Made by a program: the position numbers and the translations under genes
Shown here: positions 48,001 to 58,700 of the stretch, in pieces
Layout of the letters: each line of letters opens with the position of its first letter
How positions within the stretch are numbered: position 1 is the stretch's first letter
Notes under the pieces: generated by a model
What the model was told of the DNA's origin: nothing
The model's input: the letters and a program-made list of their open reading frames with translations, nothing else
Databases searched by the model: none
Origin: Pampus argenteus
Lineage: Eukaryota; Chordata; Actinopteri; Scombriformes; Stromateidae
NCBI GenBank assembly: GCA_036937835.1
Contig: CM072869.1
Location: 9,212,001-9,276,000, forward strand
Reading direction: 5' to 3'
DNA length: 64,000 nucleotides

Positions 48001-51000
48001 GTGTCTCTAAATTAAGTTATATGACCATGTAAATCCTTTTTTCGTTTGACAAACAAGATTCTCTGTCTGTCCAGCTGGTGATGCGGTTTGCAGAGATGAC
48101 CCAGGAGGTGGAAGTGGCTCGTCCCGTAGACAGGCCCATGTGCGCCTTCACACCAGGCCGCCGTCACAGAAACCAAGTCTTTAAAGAGGAACTCTCACGC
48201 AAGTTGGAGGAACGTGGCGGCCCAATAGACAGAGGTAATGAGCGTAAGCAAACGGTAAAAGAAGATAGGAGAAGAAGATTTTAAAATGTAAAATTATAGT
48301 TAATTTTGTTGTACCATCTCAAAAATAATCAGCATGAGCAGTGGAATCAGATATTGAATTCTTATTTCCAGTTATTGAATCATGTACTTCTTTCATAGAT
48401 TTAAAGGACTATAGACGCGGTTTAAGTTGTCCAATCGTATCGTGCATCTCTGCAGTCAAAAGCGTAATATTTAGGTGTGTTTCCATGTTTGTGATATTTT
48501 GTTGCCTACAAACAGAAGAAGTCTTTTAGGAGTTGGGTTAACTCTCTCTGTTCCCTTAGATGTGGCCTCTGTTATAAATCATCTGGTGCAAAGCCTGCCT
48601 CCTCTACCCTCGTGTGAGCTGACTGACCCTCACGATGACATCACCCTGCCCAGGCTGATTGAGGCTCTGCAGAACAGGCACAGGATCAGGCAGATGATGA
48701 TTGACGAATACAACAAAGCAGGTCCCTGCTCGCTTTTTTTTTAGCACAACTCTTACTTGGCTGTGACAGTTCAGCCTGCTCTTAACCTGGACTTCTTAAT
48801 CTTGGCTCATGTTTCCTCTTGTTTTTGTTCTTGTAGCAAACATGATGAAGTCTATGCTTCAGGAGCTGAACAGCAACCTTGTATCCAAAGACAATTATGT
48901 TCATGAACAAAATGGTAAACTAGCAGAGAAGGATAAAGTCATCCAGTACAACAAGGCTGAGATTGAACGCTTGGAGAAGAAAACCAAGATGCAAGAACAC
49001 AAGGTGAGAAATCAGTCAAACCTCCCTTACTGTGCTGAGTGGTGGATAATGTTGCTCAGTTTCTTAAATGTCCTGCATGGTTCTGTCCCAGATTGACATC
49101 TTGCAGAAAACAACTAAAATCTATGAGGACGACAAGCGCTCACTGCAACAGGAGCTGGAAACCAGAGAGCAGAGGCTGCATAGGGAGTTGTCTGAGAAGA
49201 GACGCATGGAGCAACGCATGCATGGCGTTGTCACAGACACACAGCACAAGTGGGAAAAAGAATGTGTGAGTTGCTCCTCTAATTGCACGATTGGATCATC
49301 CTTTATTTTACGATGGCCAGTTTAAAGTAGCGCAATTCATCTGCCACCATCTTTTATGATCCTGTTTATTTCAGCAGATGTGTCATGCCCAAACCTCATT
49401 TATAGTCAATGGTGCTGCACTTTAACATGATGTCTCCTTCTGTGCAGGAGAGACGTGTTAATGCGAAGCAGCTTGAGATGCAAAACAAGCTCTGGGTGAA
49501 AGACGAGAAGCTGAAGCAGCTTAAGGCCATCGTAACAGAGAGCAGGACGCCAGGTCGCCCTGAACCTCCACCGCGTCAGACGCAACCTCAGCCTCAGATG
49601 CATCCTCAGCGGTCCTCCAGAGAGGAACGTGTCCCTGCAAAGAGATCGGCCTCACCCTCACCTATTCCAGTACGTTGTTGATAATGCACATGTAAAGACT
49701 TGCCTAACTCCCAGTTTATATGTTATAACTTGACAGTGACTGTTTCACAGCATTCTGTCCCTTCAAGGGTACCAGCTGCTGTACTCTTCTACTAATACTT
49801 TCATGACCGGACTAACATTATTAATCCCACTGTAGATGCATTATTGTGATCACCTGTACATCATAATGTAGTCCAGTGCATTAGTGCAGCAGCACTTGCC
49901 TACCATTGTGAAAAGAAATTCTAAACTTTTGTTAGAGATTCACTTTATCTCTATTTTGAAAAATATCACAAAAATGACTCAATAGATTGAAGTTACAGAA
50001 CAAATAATTTAATACATAAAGGTCAGCTTTAGGGTTGCTTTGCCAAATCTCACTAAGATGTATATTCAACTTATTACTGAAGCCTCTCCAAATTCATGGC
50101 AACACAACTTTTTATTTGTCAAATCAAATTCCAAATCATTCCTTGGTCACACTATATAAACTTCTTGGTAGAGTTTGAGGCTCTATTTTTGACGTTAAAT
50201 AGGACAAAATAACAAACCGGTCTGTCATACAGTACAAAATATAACAAAGTCAGATGTTTTGCAAGGATGTTGTATTTGATTATATTACTCAGTACAGGTG
50301 TCTGCTGAGGCTTCATAACATTTATTTTTATGTGACTTCTCTGTCTCTCTGTACTGTCTAGCCTTTATACTTTACTCCCCAGTCCCCTGTCGATTCTCCC
50401 TATGTGGGGCCAGTGCCAGGGCCAGTCAGTGCCACTAGAGTTGAGGAGGTTGAGATGAACCCGAGGCCTGCCTGCCCCACCCCCAGCAGTAGCTCTTTGT
50501 CTGTGGCTAGCAGTATCTCTGCATGGGAGCAGCGGGTAGCCCAGGACAGCAGGCAGGCTTATCTTTCCCCCAGTACACCCACAAGAACCCGCTCCCCAGC
50601 ATCCCCCTCTGCCAGCCGGGCCAGGAGGAGAGCTATTGGTCAGGCTAGGGAGGAAGAAGCTTGGAGCCCATCCCCTACATTTGATGTAGATCTAATTGAG
50701 AGAGGCTACAGGGTTAGTGTGTTAGCTACAGGCAGCTTCATGAGGTTGTAGAGTGAAATCTGGTGTCCAATAAGGCTTTGAAGTGTTCGGTAAATGCAGA
50801 TTATTTCTTCTTCATTAATCAAGTAAAACTAATTGGTACAGCTTTCCCCAAGTGGGGTTCCTATAACTTGCATTTAAATAATCTTTTTTTTTTTTCCCCT
50901 CCTTGTTTTTGCACTGATAGACGGTGACTCCGGTTCGGCCGCTGCACCGTCGTTCCCGCTCTGCTGGTGGAGAGAAGTGGGTCGACCACAAGCCCACCTC

Positions 51001-52057
51001 CAGCCTGGACTTGGGTACAGTTTTGCAGCCCGTCATCCCCAATGCCATCCAAGTGTCGACCCCAAGTGAGAAGGCCCTGTCAAAGTGTGACAGATATGTG
51101 TTAACACACCAGGAAGTCTCTTCTGATGGTGAGATACAGACCAAACTTATTAAGGTAAGGAAGCTTAAAGAGTTTGGACATTTGACTGCTCTTTAATGAA
51201 GTTTCTGCACTTACTAACTTTACATGTTCAGTCCTAATCATTGTCTAGAACATTCTTTTTTAAAAACATGTCACATATACCATGTGCTGCACTAGCTTAC
51301 TCGGTCTGTGCAAATACAAAACCTCACCTGTGTTTTACGGACTACAATTGAGTACAGTTTGGGTAATCTAGTACATAAGAAACTGGGCACTACTCAATAC
51401 ATGCTCTTAATTTTTCAGGGCGAGGTGATCAAAACCAGGGGAGGTGGACAAGCTGTCCAATTCACTGACATTGAGACGCTGAAACAGGAGCTCACTTCTG
51501 TCCCAAGGTAGCAACTCACTGCCTCTTATCAGCTGCTGAGTATCCAGATGTTATACTGATGCTTTAACCTTTTGTATGTGTCACAATTTGTTGCTAAGCC
51601 GCAAGAGAAAGTCATCAGAAGGCGCCCCTGCTAATACAGACCGAACGGATGGAGCATGGACTGATGTGGAGACAAGAGTAGGATAATATTATAATATTGA
51701 TTAGTATCCAGTATTAACCAATATCCCATATCTGTGTTTTTCATAAATATGGAAGATGGAGGTGACTGGTCTGTAACAGTATTAGTACGTAAATCTATCC
51801 AGTTTTCACAAGATGAAGGTCCAGTACATCGCTTTAAGGAGTACATTTGGTCTCACTTTGTCTTTTCTTCCCAGTGCTCCGTGGCTATGGAGATGAGGGC
51901 TGGTTCAAACATGGGTCCTGGTTACGAGCATCATGGAATCACCAAGTAAGCTTCTGTGTTTTTATGGATTCCTCCTGAGAAAAGTATTTTGTTTTCTCTG
52001 ACAATACATGACTGTAGGCATTAATAAATGTTCTATTACAGGCGCAGGAAACCCTAA
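42048..52057 (+). CDS. kif23: KIF23 (MKLP1/CHO1), centralspindlin kinesin
   Basis: Twenty-four exons: 42048-42061, 42320-42383, 42885-43013, 44631-44736, 44921-45057, 45141-45253, 45337-45507, 45660-45704, 46882-46994, 47275-47396, 47507-47609, 47696-47775, 47861-47980, 48075-48234, 48560-48721, 48837-49003, 49092-49265, 49448-49669, 50362-50712, 50921-51154, 51419-51507, 51599-51677, 51875-51945, 52042-52057; 3042 nt, 1013 residues. KIF23 is a kinesin-6 that with RACGAP1 forms centralspindlin, bundling midzone microtubules for cytokinesis. Motor motifs: GVTGSGKT 111-118, NRESSRSH 310-317, DLAGSE 352-357. The long loop-6 insert typical of kinesin-6 is in exons 6-7. Neck and coiled coil span about 450-690 (RIEL/ERLEKK-type heptads). 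Exon 19 (residues 735-851) matches the CHO1-specific F-actin-binding insert and can be skipped in frame. The tail has RHRRSRSAG-like and RKRKSS basic motifs (nuclear localisation, phosphorylation). Poly(A) AATAAA at 52611-52616. Confidence 0.95.
43055..44070 (-). mobile_element. Degenerate pogo/Tigger-like DNA transposon in kif23 intron 3
   Basis: Minus-strand text at about 43444-43628 encodes the Cys-rich tail of a pogo-type transposase: SDDEKLCVVCMKSFGN, then KEVWAQC, then, after a frameshift, FICHHCDSD and a stop. Flanks carry repeated motifs of the type GGGGTAGGTTGTAACACATG (43113) and GTGTTACAACCCACCC (43717), likely terminal or subterminal repeats. The catalytic core is missing, so the element is dead. 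Boundaries are approximate. Confidence 0.5.
44160..44400 (-). mobile_element. Possible LINE 3' remnant in kif23 intron 3
   Basis: On the minus strand the text resembles the stereotyped end of some fish non-LTR retroelements (a GGAGGTATTCCAGGCACTTC block followed by an ACTACATAG and TGGGAACACCTTGAGG stretch). It is short and frame-broken. Low certainty. Confidence 0.3.
45895..46310. repeat. Percomorph interspersed repeat in kif23 intron 8
   Basis: Contains TTTGTATAGCTTAATATCAC, CAAATTTGCCTCAGGGGACT and, later, CCCTCTTCCAGGACGGAAAT and TGTTGTGTGTACAGAATAGA. This ordered set belongs to one abundant percomorph retroposon-like repeat. An internal AT-rich stretch interrupts it near 46030-46150. 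No coding frame. Confidence 0.55.
47676..47708. repeat. Perfect 14-bp hairpin spanning the acceptor of kif23 exon 12
   Basis: Arms 47676-47689 and 47695-47708 are exact reverse complements around the 5-nt loop TTGCA. The acceptor AG is at 47694-47695 and the exon starts at 47696, so in pre-mRNA the splice site would sit at the loop/stem junction and the first 13 exon bases would be paired with the intron. Confidence 0.85.
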
Positions 52058-53560
52058 AATCAGCTGGCGGCGGCTCCACTGATCACTCCCTTCTCTCCTC
52101 ACCTGGCTGTTGTGCAATAGTCTGAACTTTTATATTTTCCTCTAGTGAAGCTATTTAACTAAACATTTTCCATGCTTTTTATATATATATCTATATATAT
52201 ACACACACACAAAAGTGTATATACAAAGGTTACCAAAGTTACTTTGTAAAAATATTTTATGTATTGTTTGAACTTATATGAACAAGTGTTTTTGAGTCAG
52301 TGAAGAATGGTGTAAAAATATTTTATATATTGTTTAAACCTATAAACTAGTGTTTTTTTTTTTTAAATCAATGATGGTGGTAAATATTTAGTTACAGTAG
52401 CCCTGCTGCTTAAAAGATCAGTATGTGTGTGTAAAGTAGTCACATTTTGCACATGTGGACTCATTAGATGTAAGAGAAGATGTGATATCGGTTTTGTCTG
52501 CCACATACCTGAATAATAGTTTCAATAATCTGCTTACTTTGAATTTCTTTCTTCATATATAAATCTTGCTTCTGCCACTGATAAAGTGAGCTCTTTCACT
52601 GTACACTTGGAATAAAACTCATATGAAGCACCAGTTTGTTGTAAGCAAAAAGATTTAAAAAGCAGCACATAATACTTCAAATGGCCGGCACCAAGATCTG
52701 AACACTAGATGGCAGCACAGGATAGTCATACACTGCAGGAACAGTTGAGGCGACTGACGGCTATGATGAAATGGCCCTCACACTGAACTATTGTGTTTGC
52801 ATGATGTCAGTGTGACAGGAAATATGGACTTTAAAAATGTTGCTAAACAAAGGCAAAGGTTTAGGTGTATGATAAAAAAAAAGCAACCACATGCTGAATA
52901 AAACAACATGGCAGCGCTGTTAATAGGCTTATAAAGGAGAGACTACTCGTTTAATTCGAAATGAAGCTTGAAAAGAGATTTAATGTGGAGTTAGAGCTGT
53001 GGGCTATCCTGTGCCAGGTGTAGCAATATTCTGTCATATAAACCAAGTCTATTTTCAATTACTTTGCTGAAATTGCTTTCCAGTGCTCATGCTTGATTAG
53101 ATATTCATTATGTTAAACAAGACACCTTGTATATATGAATCCATATTAAATTAGTCTGGCTGGCTGCTTTCACGCACAGTCAGCTGGGTCCCAGACATTG
53201 AAAAGTCTGAGTGTGTCCTGGTCGTCAGTGCGGGGTGGTTGGTTCCTGTTTGGTATTTCGGTCATGACGCGACTCTTCTTTTTACTGTTGAGACATTTTG
53301 TCTGCCAATTGATGGACACAGATTAGCGTTTGTATTTGAAGAAAGTAGAGGAAAAAGTATTAGGATCTTTTAAGGGGACAATAACAAAACCACAGAAATA
53401 TTATACTATACTAGTATTAGCAGACAGGTGTACTTGGCTGAAGTACTAGGTGACAAAATATCCCCTGTATTACACTATTGTATTATTTTAAATAGTGTTG
53501 AATCGGTGTAGATAGTATGATGAGTATCTGACTTACTGGGTTAATCTAAATTCATTGCAC
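52058..53560 (+). other. kif23 3'UTR and following AT-rich spacer
   Basis: The kif23 3'UTR runs to just after AATAAA at 52611-52616 and includes a TATATA/CACACA run (about 52176-52212) and a tandem-like pair of similar segments (TAAAAATATTTTATGTATTG and TAAAAATATTTTATATATTG about 75 bp apart). Beyond 52640 no gene or clear repeat is seen. Confidence 0.5.
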
Positions 53561-53564
53561 TTAG

Positions 53565-53795
53565 AGATGCAACGATTAGTTGATTAATCAACTGTTTTGA
53601 TCAATTAAGTGTTGTGGTTTAGTTAGTCCAGATGGTAAACTGAATATTCTGTGGCTTGTAGACGATTGCTACGGACAAAAGACATTTGAAGACGTCACCT
53701 TGGGCTTTGGGAGACACCATTTACTGATTTTATAGACCAATCAACTAATAAATTAATTGGTAATTTAACTGCTAGTTAGTTGCAGCCCTGATTAC
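53565..53795. repeat. MITE copy downstream of kif23
   Basis: Begins GAGATGCAACGATTAGTTGA and ends TTAACTGCTAGTTAGTTGCA with GCCCTG following, the same family as the outer element at 7132-7510 but in opposite orientation. The inner text (GTCACCTTGGGCTTTGGGAG) is also shared. Confidence 0.55.
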
Positions 53796-55740
53796 ATTTT
53801 ACAAGCTGATCTGATGTTATTACGTAACATTGATCTTTAAAGTTACTGTTAGTAACTATATTTATTAAATACATGTAATTGTATAAAAATTAACAGTGTT
53901 TATTTAAGTAAAAACTATAACTTACTAAAATAGCGCCCTGGTTAATTATCACCAGTACAATGATCAGCTATAGGTGATCCCAGCTTTGAGAAGTGAGTTG
54001 AAATCTCATCTGCTACCAGTCTGGCTGGGTTTCAATTGGAAAGCAGCGGAGAGTGACTAACATGGAGTCTCTTGGAGAGGGGTCAAGAGCCCAGAGCAAC
54101 CAGTGGCCATTAAATTCATGAGATATGAGATATTGAGTGCTTTGCTTTTTGACCAGACTGTTTGATGTGCTACACCACACTATTATCCCCAGCTCCTCAC
54201 AGCAAGCCCTCCACCACCAAGTGGCACGAGCATTATAAAGACGTTGTTATGAAGCTCCTGTTTGAACCCCTGATCAACATTACTTGTTCCAAAGAGACTC
54301 TTGAGGAAAATAAATGAAAACTGCACACAAAGGTCAGCAATAAGCATAAACCAAGTCTTAAAGACAACATCCATCCATCTGTATTGTAGGAATACTTTTG
54401 CATTTCAAGCTTATCATTACACATTATACTTATCAATGTTATTAAACTTGCTGGAGGGAATTCGCATGTTCTACTTGAATACACACAGTCAATTAGACCA
54501 TCTCAGATTTTAAAAGAGCAAGCGTAATTGCAATGTTTTATTGACTCTTTGCTTGAATGACTCTGATAAAGAGGTCTTAAGCTGCCGTTTGGCACAGGCA
54601 GGATAAAATCATTTTCACAATAATTTATGATGCTGATGAGGGGCTGTTCATAATTCAATGGTTCAAAATACAATTCCTCAAGTCTTACCTGATTAAAACT
54701 AGATAAATATTTAAAAAACAAGTCTAATGAATAATAAAAGGTATATAAATAAAGTATTTTTTCTACTTTAAAAATTTTTTTTATTTTACTCACTGATGGC
54801 TCAAAACCTTTTGTTAGAATGCTAACATGCTAAACCAACACTGTCAACAAGCTAAGCATTATACCTGCTAAACATCAACATGCTGGCATTATCGCATGTT
54901 AGCATGTTAGCATCCTGATGTGAGCATTTAGCAGGCTGCAGAAATGGGCTGTGAATACAACATTGATATAGGAAATAGTTATTAGCAAACAGTTACCAAT
55001 TTACATATCCACCAGACACAAAGATGCAAAATTAGTATTCATTTGCTTATTTCCACCAGCTAAATTTATATCCAATACTCTCCGCTTACTCCTGAGGAAA
55101 GTATCTGGCTCTTTAGCTGCTAAATGCAGCATAGTGTTCATCAGCTAGCCATTAGCTTTGTCTGTCATATGAAATAAAATATTGATTATAGCTGCTTTAA
55201 TGTAGGCATTTATTTTGTTTGGGTAAATTTGACTCTGGCAGCAGGTTCGTGACCTCTTTTTACTTACAGAATTAACACGCTGTACTGAATCAGGCTGTGA
55301 AAAGTGGACATGAGTTTAAATAGGTGTGATGAAAGTGTAACCCCATCCAGCAGGACTATACTTGGTCGTACGGGGCGTCGGAGGTATGATGGTGGTTTCA
55401 GTTGCCTCGGAAGCTGTATCATAACAACTGAATGGTTGCTGATTTGAAGGACATGTGGAGACAAGTACCTCAAATCACAGCTAGCTGTCCTTTAAACCAG
55501 AACCCATTACAAGGTTTTCTGCCTTCTTTCTTTGTCAGGGATAACAATCCCTGACAATGAAAGTCAATTAGTTGGAAACACATGTAAATACTGCATGAGA
55601 GCAGTGCTTTGGCTGAGCAGGGTCTGTACACTATGTCTTCATATGTCGAGGCCGTGGCTGCCTGCCAGCTAAATGTGTTGGGCCAGAAAGATATGTGAAT
55701 GCAGATGAGTGTAGACAGCCAGTCAATTGTCATTCAGCCC
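53796..55740. other. AT-rich intergenic DNA with one degenerate tandem-like repeat
   Basis: No gene. At 54820-54925 the hexamer-like unit GCTAACATG/CATGTTAGC recurs in both orientations, a pattern seen in dispersed fish repeats. The rest shows nothing I can support. Confidence 0.4.
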
Positions 55741-58700
55741 ATCTCCCAGCCTCTCGGGACTCATCTCGCTTTCTTTCTTTTTTTTTCTCTCTCTCTGGGT
55801 TCCTCTTCACTGCTTGCTCAGCTCACGCTCCTCTGCTTTAATGCATACTAACACGCGCTGTGGAGGCATGAGGCACCATGTTCAGTGTTAATAAGAAGTA
55901 AAAGCTCCCACTCTCTTTCTGCTGGTACGGCTGTTACGAGCAGATGGGTCAAAGAGTCACAAACTCGCAGGCTCCCGCAGGTGAAGTTTGGTTTTTCAGC
56001 TGTTTATAACCACATAGGATGGCAATTGCTCTGACCCTTAAGTGCATGCGGTTAGCGGTTGAGAACACCTCATCCCATCTGCTGCCGTCTCCTGCTGCCC
56101 TGCCTTTAATCCTTCATGTCACTTATAGTCACTGGTATTCTTACTTTACAGAGATGATGGCTTTTTCCAACGATGACTCAAACAGATGTTAAGTCTGTCA
56201 CTATGCATTTTTTACGTCCTTGTGTCCAAATTATAATTTTAAACTCAAGTTGTAATGAGGAATCCATTTGTCCTCGTGCTTGTTGTTGTGGTTACACATC
56301 AACACACAGAGAGAGAGTTGACCTCTGACAAAAGCAATTCAAGACGTGACTGATTTCTTGCTGAAAATATTGGAAGCCATTGTTGTGTAGGCTCATTATA
56401 GCCAAATTGGGTTGAATAGTGTTTTTTCCTCCCTGTCTTTGTTCTTGGCAGCAAACTAAGTGCTTGCAGCTGTCAGTTGAGTGTATTCTCCTTGCCCAGT
56501 ATATGTGGGTTGGCTGCACTTTCAGCTGGCTGTGTCCTCACTGTGGTGACAGTGTGCCATGACTGATTTCCGTTGACTCATTTTTATTGTAACCACAACG
56601 TGTCCCTCGCAGAAAAATCAGCCTGCTTTTTTTTTTTTACAAGTGGTTGATCTCATCTAGTTAACGCTGTGGCGTAACCGGGCTTTGCGTGCCGTTGGCT
56701 GATTATTTAAGCAGAGCTCCAAGCAGTTTGCTGATGAAATGAAAGGAGAGGAGATGTCAGAAGTGATTGTACTGACAATGGTACAATGCAGCGTGATGTA
56801 TGATGACTAAATGGTATTTGGATGAGGTGGAGGTTGAGTCAACTTTCTCATATATCACATGAATCTTCTCGCGTCATTTCTGTAAGTCGAAAGGATAAAT
56901 GAGCATCAGAAACACCTCTTATTAACCTGCTACACTGATAACTGAGTCCTTGTTTGCTACAGAGGGAAGGAGAAAGTTATTTCAAACCTTTGTCCTGCCA
57001 ACGCTGTAATGCAAATTACTCACACTGGAACCGGTTTATCTGAACAATCATAGGTGGCATTTGGAGAAGGGTGAGATAGCGCCACATGATTTTCATATCT
57101 GCATAAAGCTCAGTCAGGTTGCTACACACAAAACTCCCACACAAAAGCAAACACAAAAGCCTCTTTGAATGCACACATCAGCTGTTTATCTTAAAATAGT
57201 CACCACCCTGCTACTCTTATCCAGTACCTTGCACATAGCGCTTCGTAAATGGTCAGCAATTACACATTGTGCATTAAGGTTTTTTTTAATTTAATTCATT
57301 AGATATTGCTAAGCTGCAAAGTTCATTCATCCTAATACAGCTAATACAACTTTTATCACACAAGGCCAGGTATGTGTATGAAGACCGAGATTACAGCATC
57401 TGTGTGCACAAATAAGATTAGAGCACAGGCTGCGACTGCTGTTGACAAGGTGAATGGGACAATTGTTCCAAAAAAAGCAACAAGCGCGCTATTTTCATGG
57501 TGTGTTTATCCGCATGATTAATGGCTGCCCAGATTTGCTTTTGAACATTACCTGCGGAACGCATCTGCATCAGGGCTTACTAGACACAAATGATCCAGCG
57601 CATGCCCTAATAAACTTAAATGAGAATTCAAATGAGGCTCAACCTGCCTGCAAGGTTAGCTTAGCAAACACCAGGACAGCTGGCAGAAAAATCGTTGTGA
57701 CTAATGATCTCAGTGTGAGATGGAAGCAGGGCTGTGGGTGGTTGTTTTACCATGCTAAGAGGAACAGACTTTGTTTGTCTTTCTATAGCATCCAGCGTGA
57801 CTGTGTGATTCTGGAAGTGTTGGCTTTGTTTTTTATTTGCTTTGTTTGCCACTGTGCTGTGACACCAGGAACTATCAAGGATGTACTTGGTTTCTTCCTG
57901 AGAATGAGGTGACCTTATAAAAAAAAAGGATCTGTATGAATGCTTTTAGACCGTTTATACTATTACTTGGAAGGGAGGCGCTCTTCTCTGTCAACTCATG
58001 TTTTGACTTTGTTTGGATTCTGCTCCGGCTCCTCCACTGTGGTAAACATAATGCTTTGTGACCTGTCCTCAGGGCAAATGATCTGATTTGCTCTTCCCTT
58101 GTCTTTTACTCTTAATCGCATCTACCTCAGAGCCAAAAAAATGATTGTGCAGCTGTCATAACTGAAGCACAGCGCGGCGTGATGGGAGTACATGTTTTTG
58201 CTATTATATATTCTATCTGAGCCAGAACAGAACACGAAAACCTCCAATGTATCCCTCTTTCTCACAGACTGCTGCATGATCAATACCCACATCAAAGGCT
58301 CTGCGGAGATAGCAGGATTCTTTGAAGCATGTTTGTGGAGCTGGATTTGCTGAGCTAACATGGTCCACACAGAACCCCCTTGAATAAGCTTGTTTGGCTA
58401 GCATCCTCTCTGTTTGTAGAAGAACTGAGTGGATTCTAATGAAGAACAGACAAGGCCTCTCTCTTGTCTTTTTCCTCCCTTTGAGCTGAGAAATGCATCT
58501 GTTGTGCCAGTGCTTTTTTTTTTTTTTGCTCATATGACATATGCTTCATTGCATGCCAGCTCAAATATTTATCCAATATCAAATTGGCTGTAACATTTTG
58601 GAAGCAGTGAAATGCCAGGAAATATTTCTCATTGAGAACACAAAATAACTTGCATCACGTTTTTCTCAGTGCCAAGTGCAAATATGCCGAGTAATTACTG

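Noticed and set aside
57454..57912. 152-codon open frame on the plus strand, the longest in the 3' gene-free region
   Set aside because: No family resemblance, no splice-bounded neighbours, and composition like the surrounding noncoding DNA. Probably a chance frame, so not annotated as a gene.
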